In this document: positions 45,601 to 57,774 of the stretch, piece after piece
How positions within the stretch are numbered: the first letter of the stretch is position 1
Layout: every line of letters begins with the position of its first letter
Source: Rhodotorula mucilaginosa
Taxonomy: Eukaryota > Basidiomycota > Microbotryomycetes > Sporidiobolales > Sporidiobolaceae
DNA length: 64,000 nt
Direction: 5' to 3'
Assembly: GCA_034406715.1 (NCBI GenBank)
Contig: CP137866.1
Coordinates: forward strand, 1,054,001-1,118,000
Translations under genes and position numbers: made by a program
Notes under the pieces: generated by a model
The model's input: only the letters and a program-made list of their open reading frames with translations
The model's database searches: none
Told to the model about the DNA's origin: nothing

Positions 45601-48600
45601 GGATTGGGACGACGCGCACCTCGTCCATTTGCTCCCGTCCCTCCTCGCTCTCCCTTCGCCGTCCGCCTCGCCGAGCCTCCTCCAATCGCTCGCGAATCAC
45701 CTCGACGCGGCCGCGAACTTGTCTCGTTCCATGGCCCTGGTCGCTGATGCGCTCCTCGCTCCGGCTTCGTCGTCCCTCAATGGCGGCTGTGCCTGCGACC
45801 GCAAACGCGACTGTGCAGTTTGGTGGCTCGCGCGAGGCGGTGCGGCCTCGTGCTTCTCGCTGACGGCCAAAGGGGGAGGTGGTCGCGCTACGGACGATGT
45901 CGGCATTGCGTTCCTGAACGCTTTTGCGGGCGCGAACGGGCGCGACAAGGAAGGGATCGATCCGAGCGTGGCGAAGCGGAAAGCGGGCGGAGGTGGCTCC
46001 AACGCGCGTCAAATCGACCTCGGGGCGCTCGTCGGACTCGAGCGAGGGTGGCTCGTCCGCGAATCGGAGAAGGCGAAGGAGGCAGCTGCCGAGATCCAGT
46101 CGGCGGCTGAAGATGGCGTGGAAGGCGACACCGACGAAGTGGTTGCTAATGACCCGGACGCCATGTCGATCGACCCGAAACCCTCTGCCGCCGTACATCT
46201 TCAGGTTACACGTGAGTCTCGGTGTTGTTACCCTCGCTTGATGTCGATCTAAGACCTGACCGTACTCGCCTACAGCGTCCGCAGGCGTCGATATCTCTCC
46301 TTCGTCCGCCTTGACCTCCCTCCCGTCCGATGATGCGCCGGTTCTCGAAGTCGCTGCAAAGGCAGCGAGGCCTCCGAAAGAGGTCGTTCCGTCGGCGAAC
46401 GAAGCCGCGAACGATTCCGACTCTTCCGAGCTCACGGAACCGCTCTCGAACCTCTCTGCCCTGGAAGACGACGACGATGATGACGACTTGTCAGAACCGG
46501 ATGACAGCGTCCTCTCCCCGCCGCTCCCTTCCAAGGTCAAGGAACTCTCTCGAGATGTGTCGCCACAGCCGCTGCCGCCGCCCAAGAAGAGGAAGCCGGC
46601 TGCGAAGAAGCCGTCGTCACGAGCAGGGAAATCGTCGGCGGCGCCATCGTCGAAGGAAGAGGCGCCGAAAAAAGCGTCTCCAGCGCCGTCAAAGTCAAAA
46701 CAGGACAAAGCCAAGAAAGAAGCGAAAGACTCGAAGAAGCGCAAAGTCGCACGCGTCTATTCGTCATCCGAATCCGAATCGGAGCCGGTATCACAAGAGT
46801 CGTCCCGCGCAGCATCGCGAGCTTTGTCGCCTGCTCGCGAATCGAGCGAGGAGACCCGCAAGAGCAGTACGCCAGCCGTGCCCCCTCCGGCCAGCGGGAA
46901 CCAAGCGAGCCGCCCGAAAAAGAGACCTGCATCTTCGACTCCGAGTGGTTTGGCCGCCTTGAAGATCCGCAAAGTCAAGAAGCATTCGCGCCGGATCGAC
47001 AGCGACGAATCTGAGGAGGAGACTCGACCAGCAAAGTCGTCCTTGGTCGAGCCCGTGCAGAAGGCGGACGTCGGTGAGGACGTCAAGATGAATACTGACG
47101 AAGCTGGTGAGGAAGCTTCCTTCTCAGCTGTAACTTTCCCCGCGCTGACAGAATCTATCCTGCAGTCACCCAATCTGCGGCGTCCTCCTCGGCTGCCGCG
47201 GCGGACGCAAGCCCCGACGCGACAATGACCTCGATCGACGAAACCGCCAAGTCCGAATCGCCGGCGGCGCAGCCAGTCGAGCAGCCTGCGCAGCCTCCAC
47301 CGGTCCGCGCACGATTGTCGTTCGCCGAGTATCGCCAGCGACAAATGAACACACCCGGACGCCCGATTCCGCCTCCGCCGCCACCGCCGCCGCCGCCTCT
47401 GCCTCAGCCGCTCTCCGTCGTTCCCGCAGGGGATTCGACCGTCGGCTCAGTCGAAGTAAAGGCGCCTGCTTCTGCGCCTGTACCTCCCCCGCCGCCACCG
47501 CCGCCTCCTCGGCAGCAGACGCCGGTGGCGCACCCCCTGGCAGGTGTGACGGCAGCACAGCTCGAGGCGCTGGCAGGTGCTCTAGCCGCCGCCTCGTCCT
47601 CTCCGACTTTCACGCCCACAATGAGTTTGACGTCATTGAGCGGACCGTCACCGTCGCAGTCCGCGCTCAGTCTCGGTCTCGTCTCCGAGACGCCTCCGAT
47701 CAAGCCATCAGTCTTTTTGCGACCGCCACCGCCTCGTCCACCACCACCTCCGCCGCCGCCACCACCTGCTAGCGCATTTGGCGAGGGAAAGCTCGGTACT
47801 TCCGCCGAACTGTCGTCGCTCCAGGCGAGCGGCCCGAGTGCGGTTCCGGGCGGCGACGGAGACGAGCCAGAAGCGGGAACCCCTCCCTTGCCACCTCTTC
47901 GAGGGCTCGCAGATCCGCCGACCGAACCGCTGCCTGCCGCCGAAACTCCTGAGAGCGGCAAATTGAGCGCTGCAGATATTCTCAAGAGTATCGGCGACTA
48001 CTTCGGCTCGGCTTCAGCGACTCCGTCGGCGGCGAAACCAGCCCGTCAGCTTGCGCCGGATGCACTTGCGGCAGCCAATTCGCCGTCAGCCGTCTCGCAA
48101 GGAACTCCCCCTCTACCTCCGCCGCGAACGCCCTTTTCTGGAGCTCCCGTCGCGTCGGAGTTGCCTGCTGCGTGGTCCGAGCACTCGTCGACTGCGCCCA
48201 GAGGTCCAGTCGCCCAGAACCGCCGCTCGTCCATCAGCCAGACGGGGTCCGCACTCGGCTTGCATTCGACGAGCTTGCCGTCCTTCTCGTCCTCTGCTGC
48301 GGCAGTGTCCACTATGCAGCCGCCGTCTGGACCGCGTGCAAGCGGCCCGTCTCCTCTACCGGGCTTCCGGCCGATCTCGTCGCAATCTCCCGTGTCCGGC
48401 TCGGGCTTCCTCCCGAGTTACCCACGAGCGAGCCAGTCACCGTACGGCAAGCCGGCGCTTCTTCAAAAGAGCCCGGCCGGCGCCTTCAGTCGCGCTCCTC
48501 TTCCGTCGGTTACTCCCGCTCGTCAAGCCTCCGTCTCTCCAGCCATGGGATCGAACATGTCTCTGTACGCCGGCGGATCGGTGCGACCATCGCCTCCTGT

Positions 48601-48965
48601 ACGGCCTGTTGAGCTCGGCGGTTCGATCCCGACCGGTCCAAAGGCTATGCAGACGGGCTTGGTCCCGGCCGCGAATGCTGGTCGACCATCCCACCCAGGC
48701 ACGGCCTCTCCAGCGACTCCGACTACGCCTGCACAAAACTTGCCGTCGAGAGGTGGATGGGGTCCCGCTGGGCGAGGACGAGGTGGCGGTGGATTCGGCG
48801 GTGGTGAGTTTGCGCCGCATTGAGCATTCCGTTGAACTGATACTGACCCAATGCTTTGACTCGACAGGTCCGCCTTCTGGGCCTCGGCATCCTGGCAGCG
48901 GACCGCCTCCACGTGGTCGAGGAGGCTGGGGATGGCGCGGTCGCGGCGGCGGCGGAAGGGGGTGA
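42608..48965 (+). CDS. PHD-finger and SET-domain protein, Set3/MLL5 type
   Basis: Set3-type proteins read H3K4 methylation and scaffold a histone deacetylase complex. Exons are 42608-46211, 46276-47106, 47166-48803 and 48868-48965, summing to 6,171 bases (2,056 residues). An Ala/Gln/Pro-rich N-terminus leads to a PHD finger at about residues 260-315 (IRCVCPYTVDDGFTIQCDLC, VWQHAACVGIP, YCCERCD) with the Cys4-His-Cys3 ligands. An Ala-rich coiled-coil follows. The SET domain is near 45060-45620: FALFATAPIAAGSYITDFKG, DARRWGNEARFARSGCKPNA and FALTDIHKRDEIILPWDWDD. Where active SET enzymes have NHSCxPN this has ARSGCKPN, and the terminal catalytic Tyr is not seen. That fits a non-catalytic Set3 homologue. 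The C-terminal third has several polyproline blocks and ends in a Gly/Arg-rich tail. Its length is far above that of yeast Set3 (751 residues). Confidence 0.82.
43067..43099 (+). repeat. CAG/CAA trinucleotide run (11 Gln) in the SET gene
   Basis: Eleven consecutive Gln codons, mostly CAG, inside the N-terminal low-complexity region. Shorter CAG runs occur near 42800-42820 and 43019-43030. Confidence 0.9.
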
Positions 48966-49340
48966 GGCCGCGAAGATCCGTTTTTGAAGGTCAAGCTCTC
49001 GGGGGCAAGCCTGGTACATCCAAGAGCAGTCATTTATGTTGTCGTCACTACTGCATTTCGTCTTTCTCGCTCTTCCACGGGCCCGTCCTTTTTGGTTGCT
49101 TGTAAGCTCAACTTTCGCTCGTTCCAGCTGCAGCTTCCGCTAAGTATGCCCACGCGCGGATCATCTTCACCTTTCCTTCGCGAGATTCAATTCCGGGGGC
49201 TGTGCCGATTACACGTCACCATGCTACGCTCAGGCCTCTCTTCGATGCCCCGCACGAGGATTGTGCGCGACCCGCTACATCTCTGTTCGACCTTCCGATC
49301 TCCTTGACCGCTACAGCTCCTTGACTCTGATCTGAGGACG
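48966..49340. other. Intergenic, SET gene to SDR gene
   Basis: No gene seen; it should hold the 3' end of the SET transcript and the promoter of the next gene. Confidence 0.5.
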
Positions 49341-51113
49341 ATGACAACTGTGCTGATCCTCGGAGGCCTTGGTGAGCCTGCAGTGAGACTCTACAGCTGC
49401 TGCTGTGTTTGTTGATTCTCCCCGTTCCGGCCATTGTTGCTGATGCAGGCAGCGGCCAAGATGCGACTCGCCATCTCCTACCGCACCTTCTGAGTCTCCC
49501 TGAGGGAGAACGACCCAGCTTTGTCCGCGTCGTCGATCGACCTTTGCTCGTCCCTTTACATGCTACGCGGACGGAACTTTTCGCAAGGCTCTCAAGGATG
49601 GTGTTGCTGCGGGCACGGTCGAATATGTTCAAGGCAATCTGCTACTCGAAGGTGCGAAAAAGACGGCCGAACGGGAAGGAAGTCCGTCTTGCTGAGCATT
49701 TTCAGCGAACAGGTACCCGCAGAAGCGCTTTCGCCTTGCCAGCCGGACACGGAGGACCCGCAAAAAGTTTCGATCACGTCTTTGATTTCACAGGCGAATT
49801 CGACTATGATACGCCGGATGCGGTAGGCTCAGTCCGGCTTGTGTGGTGAGCGCGAATGTTTGAAGCTGAGGTGGCCCTCGCGCAGGTTCACCTCGAACGC
49901 ACCCTCCGTCTTGCTATTGCCCTCGGAGCTACTGCCACCGAGTGCAAGGTCGGATGTTACATTCGGAGACTCTCGACGTGTTATCGTCCCGCCAAAGAGC
50001 ATGAGGGAAAAGTCGGAGCGATCGGAGTGATGGCGGAACCGTGGGGAAGGCTTGCACACTGGCATCACGAGGCGGCAAGGGCACTTATGGACTTCCAAGA
50101 GTGAGTTGATCTAGTCCAGGTCTTCGAGATGTGGCGGGCGGAATCGCTGACCGTTCCCGCCAGTCTCAAGCTGGTTTTCGTTCGACCCGCTCTACTGTGC
50201 GGTCCCTTCGCTATCACCGGCATGACGCCGCGCCTTGCGTGAGACACCCTTCGCAGCAGACTAGCGTCTCTCAACCTACTGATTGCTCGCATCGGCAGTG
50301 TCGGGGAAGTGTACAGACATGAGGGCGAAAAGCTCGACTTGCTGTGAGTTGGAAATGCGGATGCGCTTGCGAATACCGTTTCGTGTCAGATCACTAAAGA
50401 ACGATCCATTCCAGCTGGTCGGCGGGACTAGCTCAGAATACGGTTCACGTGGTCGATTTCGCGTCCTCCCTGTATTGTGCCGCCAAGTGGGCTTGTTCGC
50501 AACCCTCTCAGAAGGCAATCTTACAAGCGCACTCCGAGGTACTCACGCCCACGTCGACTCTCGCCCGAAACATTACTCTCCCGGCACAATCAGCCAGCCT
50601 CGCCAACAAGGCTGTCGAAGCCGCGGTCTTCAGTGCGGTCGACGACGGCGAAACTACTCAACTCGACATTGCCCGAGTGACCGAGGCGGTGATGTGCGTC
50701 AAGATTGGCTTCCAAGGAAAACTTGTCAGGTGTGTGCCATTTGTTTCGAGACTCGGCCGGGAGTACACAACAGCTGAAGCGCGCGTCCCGTTGCCAACGG
50801 CTCACGCAGCTCCTTCGCCAAGCTCAATCTGGCCGACGTGACCTCGGACGTGAACGAGAAACACCTCGAGAGCTGGAACCAGATGCTACAAGCGTCCGAC
50901 CCGCCCGTCCAACCCGGTATGCCCGTCTCGCCCGTCATGCCGGCGGACCTTCTCGGTCCCGAGGCAATCTCGTTTGACAATACAGCCCTGAAAAGGTTGA
51001 CCGGCTGGACACCCAAGCACTCGCTCACGGTTGAAATAGCACAGGAGATGGTGGACGGCTTTGCGAAGGAAGGACATTGGCCAGCTCTGCGAAAGGGTAA
51101 GGTCAAGAAGTGA
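49341..51113 (+). CDS. Extended SDR (NAD-dependent epimerase/dehydratase-like) protein
   Basis: The start MTTVLILGGLG is a Rossmann first strand and glycine motif, cut by an intron within the motif. Later exons read QDATRHLLPHLLSLPEGERP, SFVRVVDRPLLVP and FDHVFDFTGEFDYDTPDAV (the strand-4 region). Further exons give LKLVFVRPALLYGPFAITGM, LWVGNADALANTVSC-like sequence and HVVDFASSLYCAAKWACSQP. The C-terminus has ALKRLTGWTPKHSLTVEIAQ and EMVDGFAKEGHWPALRKGKV. These blocks follow the order of extended SDR proteins: nucleotide-binding half, RPxxxYGP-like motif, then substrate-binding half. About seven short exons are needed and only their approximate edges are clear. The substrate is unknown. The catalytic YxxxK pair was not identified with confidence. 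Confidence 0.65.
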
Positions 51114-52207
51114 GGAGGAGCGGAATCGGAAAGCTGTAGGCTTTGTACCGATGTACTGGTGAGCCGGATTTGGCTGTAGGTATATTGAGAACATCAAGAT
51201 TGCTATGGAGGTGCTTCCTCTTTGATCCGGTCATCCTCGCGAGAACCTTTGTGTGGCTGACCTTCAAAGCGTGTGGCCTTCTCATGCTTGGAAGTCTTTT
51301 TTCTGGCCATCCAAGCCGCGCTTGACAGTTCGGGTACTTCGGTTAGACTCCGAGGAGTAAGATGCGTAGAGCATACTATCGAGTCTTCCCATGCGAAGCG
51401 CCTGTGCGGTAGAGCAGACAGACTGTAACTCATCTTGACACGGGAGTGAGGATTTTCGGGCGTCCAACGACCTGTAAAGCACTCGCCGCGGACTCGAGTA
51501 GCGTGTTGTCACTTCGCTTCAGCGAGTTCTTGCGCGCACGATTTCTCCGACGGGTTGCGACCCCCCGAAGGGGACGCAGACGAGGCGATCGGGTTCTCCG
51601 CGGGCATCGGCGGTCAGCTCGACGACGCGCTCCTGATTCTCGCCCGCACCTCGGACAACTCGAGGTACCCACAAAGATACCACAACAGGCTTCGTAACGA
51701 CTTCGGCCCCCTCGCGCGAGCCTGGAAAGAGGGTGAAATGGGCCAACAGCCACTGGCTGTTCGGATGGCAGGCACTCCTCTTTTGTCGATTCCAATGCAG
51801 GGGATCCTCGTTGCCAATCGTCCTTCTTTACTTCGGAGCGCAGAGACCACGGTGCCACAGCTCCATAGAAGCCAGGCGAGAGCTGCAATAACTCGATCAA
51901 GGTGCAAAGAAGTGGGAAAGTGCTGCGGCGTGGGCACTCTGAAAGCTGAAAGATGCAGCGTGCGCGAGACGCGAGCAGGAGGAAGAGGCAGAAGGGGGGC
52001 TATCTACGGGATGTAAGCTAGATAGTACCACGGCAGTGTGTAGAGAGGAAGGGAAGGGAGGGCAGCCAATCGCAGCGCGGCGGATCGCGTTCCGGCTCCT
52101 CGTCCACCCGGCCGCGCTTCTCGCTCTTCCCTCTTCTCTCCCAAGTCCGCGGTCGCCTCTCGCAGGTCGTCACTTTGCCACCCAGAAGTGCCCACGACTA
52201 GACTACC
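51114..52207. other. Intergenic stretch with a coding-like island
   Basis: No gene is named. Within it, 51540-51690 has the GC-rich third-position bias of local coding DNA, and a plus-strand frame reads PPEGDADEAIGFSAGIGGQL and DDALLILARTSDNSRYPQRY. It could be a remnant exon or a short unrecognised gene. The part next to 52208 is the aconitase promoter. Confidence 0.3.
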
Positions 52208-55200
52208 ATGGTCCTCGTACCTTCTGCCCGCGCTGCCGGTCTCCGCGCGCCCGCGCTGAGCCGCACGCTCGCGACTCCGGCGAGCTCCATCGGCGCGACC
52301 AAGGTGCCCATGTCGCTGTTTGACAAGGACCGCTACATCAACTACCAGCGCATCGAGGACAACCTCCAGGTCGTCCGCCAGCGGTCAGTCTGCACCTCCT
52401 CGCTGTGCCCGCGCCCCGTATTGCCCGCGGTCGGGAGAGTGGAGAAGACGTCGTGCATCCTCGGCGTTCCATCTCGACCCCATCTCACCGCGTGGTCGTT
52501 CCCCGCCTCGCTGCGGCTGCGTGCATACGGCTGCTGCGAGGGTGCTGGTCATACAGAGCGTACATTTGATGGACGCGCATACTGACATCAGCGCCACACT
52601 CGCGTCTCCTCGCGCTCTGCAGCCTGAACCGTCCCCTCACCCTCTCGGAAAAGATTGTCTACGGTCACCTCGACAACCCGCATGAGGCCGACATCCGCCC
52701 CGGCGCCTCTTACCTCAAGCTTCGCCCGGACGTACGTGCTTTCCCTCTTGTTGCCGCAACCGCTCGCATCGGGTGCTGATCGAGGATCGATGTTGTTATC
52801 AGCGCGTCGCTTGCCAGGACGCGACCGCCCAGATGGCCCTCCTCCAGTTCATGTCGGCCGGTCTCCCGACCGTCGCCGTCCCGACCACCGTCCACTGCGA
52901 CCACTTGATTGAGGCCCAGGTCGGCGGCGAGAAGGACTTGGCCCGCGCCAAGGACGTCAACAAGGAGGTTTACGACTTCCTCGCGACCGCTTCCGCCAAG
53001 TACGGAATCGGCTTCTGGAAGCCCGGCTCGGGTATCATCCACCAGGTCAGTTCGTTCGACTACTCTATGGCGGGCAAAGACTGGGAGACTGACCCGACGA
53101 CCCCTGCAGATCATCCTCGAGAACTACGCTTTCCCGGGTGGTCTCATGATCGGTACCGACTCGCACACCCCGAACGCTGGTGGTCTCGGTATGGTTGCTG
53201 TCGGTGTCGGTGGTGCCGACGCCGTCGACGTTATGGCCGACATCCCCTGGGAGCTCAAGTGCCCGAAGCGGATCGGTGTCCACCTCACCGGCAAGATCGG
53301 TGGCTGGACCACCCCTAAGGGTGAGCCATAGTCGGCTCTCTCTCCACACACAGTCGACTCCTTTACTGACGCATCCCGCTCGTAGACGTCATCCTCAAGG
53401 TTGCCGGCATCCTCACCGTCAAGGGCGGCACGGGCGCCATCATCGAGTACTTCGGTGAGGGTGTCACCTCGCTCTCGTGCACTGGCATGGCCACCATCTG
53501 CAACATGGGTGCCGAGATCGGTGCCACCACCTCGGTCTTCCCGTACAACGAGCGCATGGGCTCGTACCTCGACGCGACCAAGCGCTCCGACATCCGCAAG
53601 TACGCCGAGTCGTTCCAGCAGAACCTCCGCCCGGACGAGAACGCCGAGTACGACCAGGTCATCGAGATCAACCTCTCGGAGCTCGAGCCGCACATCAACG
53701 GCCCGTACACTCCCGACTTGGCCACCCCGCTCTCCAAGTTTGCCCAGGCCGTCAAGGAGAACGACTGGCCCGAGAAGCTCTCGGTCGGTCTGATCGGCTC
53801 GTGCACCAACTCGTCGTACGAGGACATGTCGCGCGCTGCCTCGATCGCCGACGAGGCCGCCGCGCACGGCCTCAAGGCCAAGTCGGGCTTCACCGTCACC
53901 CCGGGTTCGGAGCAGATCCGTGCCACCATCGAGCGCGACGGCCAGATGGAGTCGCTCGAGAAGATTGGCGGTGTCGTCCTTGCCAACGCTTGCGGACCTT
54001 GCATCGGACAGTGGGACCGCAAGGACGTCCCCAAGGGCACCAAGAACTCGATCATCACCTCGTGCGTCTTCCCCGTAACTCTTTTCCGTTCCAGTCTGAA
54101 AGTACCTTGTCTAATCTTCCCAACGGATGCTGTGCAGGTACAACCGTAACTTCACCGGCCGTAACGACGCCAACACCGCGACCCACGCCTTTGTCGCCTC
54201 GCCGGACATCGTCACCGCCATGGTCTTCGGTGGCAGCCTGACCTTCAACCCGGTCACCGACTCGCTCAAGGGCGCCGACGGCAAGGAGTTCAAGTTCTCG
54301 GACCCGTCCGGCAAGGAGCTCCCGCCGCGCGGCTACGACGCCGGCGAGAACACCTACCAGGCCCCGCCGTCGGACCGCGCTTCCGTCTCGGTCGCCGTCG
54401 ACCCCAAGTCGGACCGTCTCCAGCTCCTCGAGCCGTTCAAGCCGTGGGACGGCAAGGACCCGCAGGGTCTCCCGGTCCTCATCAAGGCCGTCGGCAAGTG
54501 CACCACCGACCACAGTGCGTTTTCGCCTCCGCTCCCTGCCCTTGCTTTTCCCTTCTGCGTCCCTTCTCGCTTCTTGTACGCTCCATGGCGGCATGTCTCT
54601 GACGTACTCGTCTTTGCCAACCTGCAGTCTCGGCCGGTGGCCCGTGGCTCAAGTACCGCGGTCACTTGCAGGTTCGTCTTTCCTCTTTCATTGCGGTTTT
54701 ACCTTGCAGCTGGTGCTGACATTACTACACTCTTCACAGAACATCTCCCAGAACTGCCTTATTGGAGCTGTACGTGCATTTCGAGGGCCTAGAGCCTCCT
54801 GCGGATCAAGGAACGCAGCACTGACTCCTGCCGATCTCTTGCCCAACAGATCAACGCCGCTAACGGCGAGGCCAACAAGGTCCAGAACGTCTTCACTGGC
54901 GCCTGGGGCGGTGTCCCGGAGATCGCTGCCCAGTACCGCGACGAGCAGAAGACTGGCTGGGTCGTTATCGGTGACGAGAACTACGGTGAGCACTTTCCGG
55001 GCCCACTTTCCCGCCTCTCTTTTCCTGCAGCTGCTGACGCTCGTTCTCTGACAGGTGAGGGCTCCTCGCGTGAGCACGCCGCTCTCGAGCCGCGTTACCT
55101 CGGTGGCACGGCGGTCATCACCCGCTCGTTCGCTCGTATCGTGAGTTTTTGCGCTCGGCCGCTCGGTCGCGCCTTCGGAGCTGCAGATCAGGTCCGCTCA

Positions 55201-55612
55201 CCGCTTTACACCCTGCAGCACGAGACCAACTTGAAGAAGCAGGGTATGCTCCCGCTCAACTTTGTCAACCCGGCCGACTACGACAAGGTTCGCCCGGACG
55301 ACAAGGTCGACCTTCTCGGCATCAAGGAGCTCGCCGAGGGCTCCAAGGTCACTCTCCGTCTTCACCACAAGGAGTAAGTTGCTCATTGCACTGTGTCTAC
55401 GCTGACTCGGGCCCCAAAAACGATGTCCGCGTCTTCGAAAGGGCGCCGAGTGGCCGTTTCCGTTTCCTTTCGCTCCTCCTTACTGACTGGACGCTCTAAA
55501 CTGTAGCGGATCGACCGAGGACATCCCGCTCAGCCATACTTTCAATGCCGGGCAGCTGTCCTGGTTCAAGGCCGGCTCCGCGCTCAACTTCATGGCCCAG
55601 AACAAGAAGTAG
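52208..55612 (+). CDS. ACO1: Aconitate hydratase, mitochondrial
   Basis: It interconverts citrate and isocitrate in the TCA cycle with a [4Fe-4S] cluster. The N-terminus ([20 protein letters not shown]) is a mitochondrial presequence. Exons follow: [59 protein letters not shown] and [20 protein letters not shown]. The exon starting at 53111 has [19 protein letters not shown]. Cluster cysteines are in [13 protein letters not shown] and [14 protein letters not shown]. The swivel domain begins after [28 protein letters not shown] carries the catalytic Ser and Arg. The end is [20 protein letters not shown] then AQNKK and TAG at 55612. At least ten introns are small. Length and order are those of fungal Aco1. 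Confidence 0.95.
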
Positions 55613-56003
55613 GCGGATTTTCCCGCCCTCGGCCAATTTCCCTCCTCTTCCGTTCTCCCGTATTTCTTTCTTCTTCCCTTGTCTCCTCCCGACAGCATTT
55701 ATACTCCCCTCCGGTCCCTCGATTTGAGCAGTCGTCAAACCAACGATTTCCGTGTTGCAATTAGGTCTTCTCGCATCCCCAACCCGCCACCGGCTTCCGC
55801 TCCCTTGAAGCGTTTCTTTCATGCTAAGGGGTTCAAAGCTTTAACAGTAAGGACTTGTAAGAGTCCGGAACCGACCCACCTGGCAAGGAAGGCGTGCAAC
55901 TGGCGGGTGTGGCGCAGCTCCGAGGTTGGCAAAATTCCCTTCCTACCGGGCGCTCCCTTTCTACCGGGCGCTCCCTTCCTACCGCGCTTCCGTCTTGATT
56001 GCT
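55033..56003 (+). repeat. Source segment of the ACO1 3' duplication
   Basis: This segment spans the last three exons, two whole introns and about 390 bases of 3' flank. It recurs at a constant offset of 2,742 bases (57775-58745) without a net length change. By eye only a handful of differences are seen apart from a patch near 55959-55980. Confidence 0.9.
55939..55991 (+). repeat. 18-base minisatellite, about three units
   Basis: Units beginning CTTCCTACCGGGCGCTCC start at 55939, 55957 and 55975; the third is partly diverged. The matching part of the downstream copy (58681-58733) has one clear unit and a different sequence of the same length. Confidence 0.75.
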
Positions 56004-57774
56004 ATCGAACCTTATACGCTCCGCTTCCGGCTCGTAGAGCCTTCTTTGCCGTTTGAGCCGCTCAAGACCTGGGAGGTTGGGTTCTAAGCTTTCGATTCGA
56101 CGTCCGCCGCCTTGACTCGCTCGCTTGACTCGCTCGCTTCCCATTCCGAAGGCAAGGCACAAGAAATGTAGAGAGAATGGAGACACGGAGGAAAGAATCA
56201 GAAGCTGGCTCTGTGTAAGTTTCGGTCAGTGCAAGCAAGTAGACGGGCAACCCGGCGAAGGGCGAAAGAAACATCGGGTAAACCGCTGAGCAAGACGGGC
56301 GCGAAGAGGGAATTTGCCATCGGCTTGCGGGATTTCTGGACGGATATAGACAGTCCATGTATTCACATGTCATCCTGTTTCGAGCAAGAGATTGTTAGAT
56401 GATGAGGAAAGAAAGATCGCAAGTTGCTCCGGCGGCCCCTTCCGTCAACAGTGCAGCCACATGACAAGCTGGAGGCGGGAGCATGAGAGTCTTCAACACA
56501 CTGCTTGTAAGCACGTAGCTTCAAAGTTGTGACTATGGCGTTCACTGCGATCACTTGCTGAAGCCTCAGCCTGATAAATAGCCGCAGTTCAAGCTCATCT
56601 TGCGCTTTGCTCGTGCAGCTGATTCACTTGCATATATTCACTTGCATATAGACTACGCGCGGAAACTAAGTAAGAATCTTTTCTGGGCTGTTCAAAGACG
56701 CTCAGCAGGAAAGCAGAGGGGACAAGCCCCAAAATCGCTCCTTCTCGTCCCTGTCATTTCATCAAGTATCGAGGATGTGAGATGCTCTGTTTCGTTTTGC
56801 GCCTAATGGAGCAGCAAGATCCTCATCTGCTGGGATCAACATGAACGGGAGGAATCCAAGTTGAATGTGCAGGGATGCTGGGCCGGCATCGCTTCTTGAT
56901 CGCTTCGCTCGCCCGCTGCGTCTCACTCGGACTCGACTTCCTTTTTCAAGTTGCTACCGCAGTAGACTCTCGCCACGGGCAGGGATCGCGCAGAGAGCGT
57001 GCGAATCGAATTAGGGAATGCAATCGACGAGTAAATGCCAGAAAACACCCCAAGATGCAGCTCTCTTAGACTCGCACAGGAGATTCTTTTCGAGTCCGGG
57101 CCAAGGAGCAGAGTCTGAGTCCGCTGACAACAACAGAAGGAACGCAAGATGACAAGGAAGAAAGACCTTAAGGCTGGACGAGAAACCGAGCGGAGATGTA
57201 GGGGAACCCACTAGCGTCAGATCGTGAGAAGGCCAACTCCGGGACTCTCTCCTCGGTCCTTTTCTTGCAAGGGAACCAACCTCATTTTGATGGCATATGT
57301 ACACACCATATTGTACCGGATCTAAAGCAACGGCGGCGCAAGAGCCGGTGCGCATTAGGTGAATGTTGTCGTGGATTCTCTCGGCCGACTGGTTGAAGCT
57401 CCCTCGCTCCCTCCCTTCTTCTGTAGCGGTACTCGCCTCCCTCTCGCTCATATCACTTGAAAAATCCAGACCTCGAACACTGTTTGATTGGATTCAATCC
57501 GTCTCAACTCGCGACGACCCGAGCTACGCCGGCCGCCCTCTCTCGTATTGAGCTCGAGCTCGAGAGTGGTGCGCCGTCCACAGAATTACAAAATGGGAAA
57601 GGCTGTTGAGTGGAGTCAGCTCGCGGTATGATCATAAAGTACTCTTTCCTGCAGCATAGCTGCTGGGCATTAGAAGGCGTTCTACAAGGATCCCCAGCTC
57701 CAATTTGGCCAAACAAGAAGTACGGTGAGTCAGCTTTTCGCTCCCTCTCTCTCGCTTCCGCCTGTTCCCGCAAC
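56004..57774. other. Intergenic stretch between ACO1 and its partial copy
   Basis: 1.8 kb with no recognisable gene on either strand. It holds two small direct repeats: a 15-base unit (ATTCACTTGCATATA) at 56622-56636 and 56636-56650, and a GACTCGCTCGCTT pair near 56114-56138. It has lower GC than the coding regions. Confidence 0.5.

Noticed and set aside
44537-46744. 735-residue minus-strand frame
   Set aside because: Antisense to the PHD/SET gene; repetitive Arg/Ser/Gly composition.
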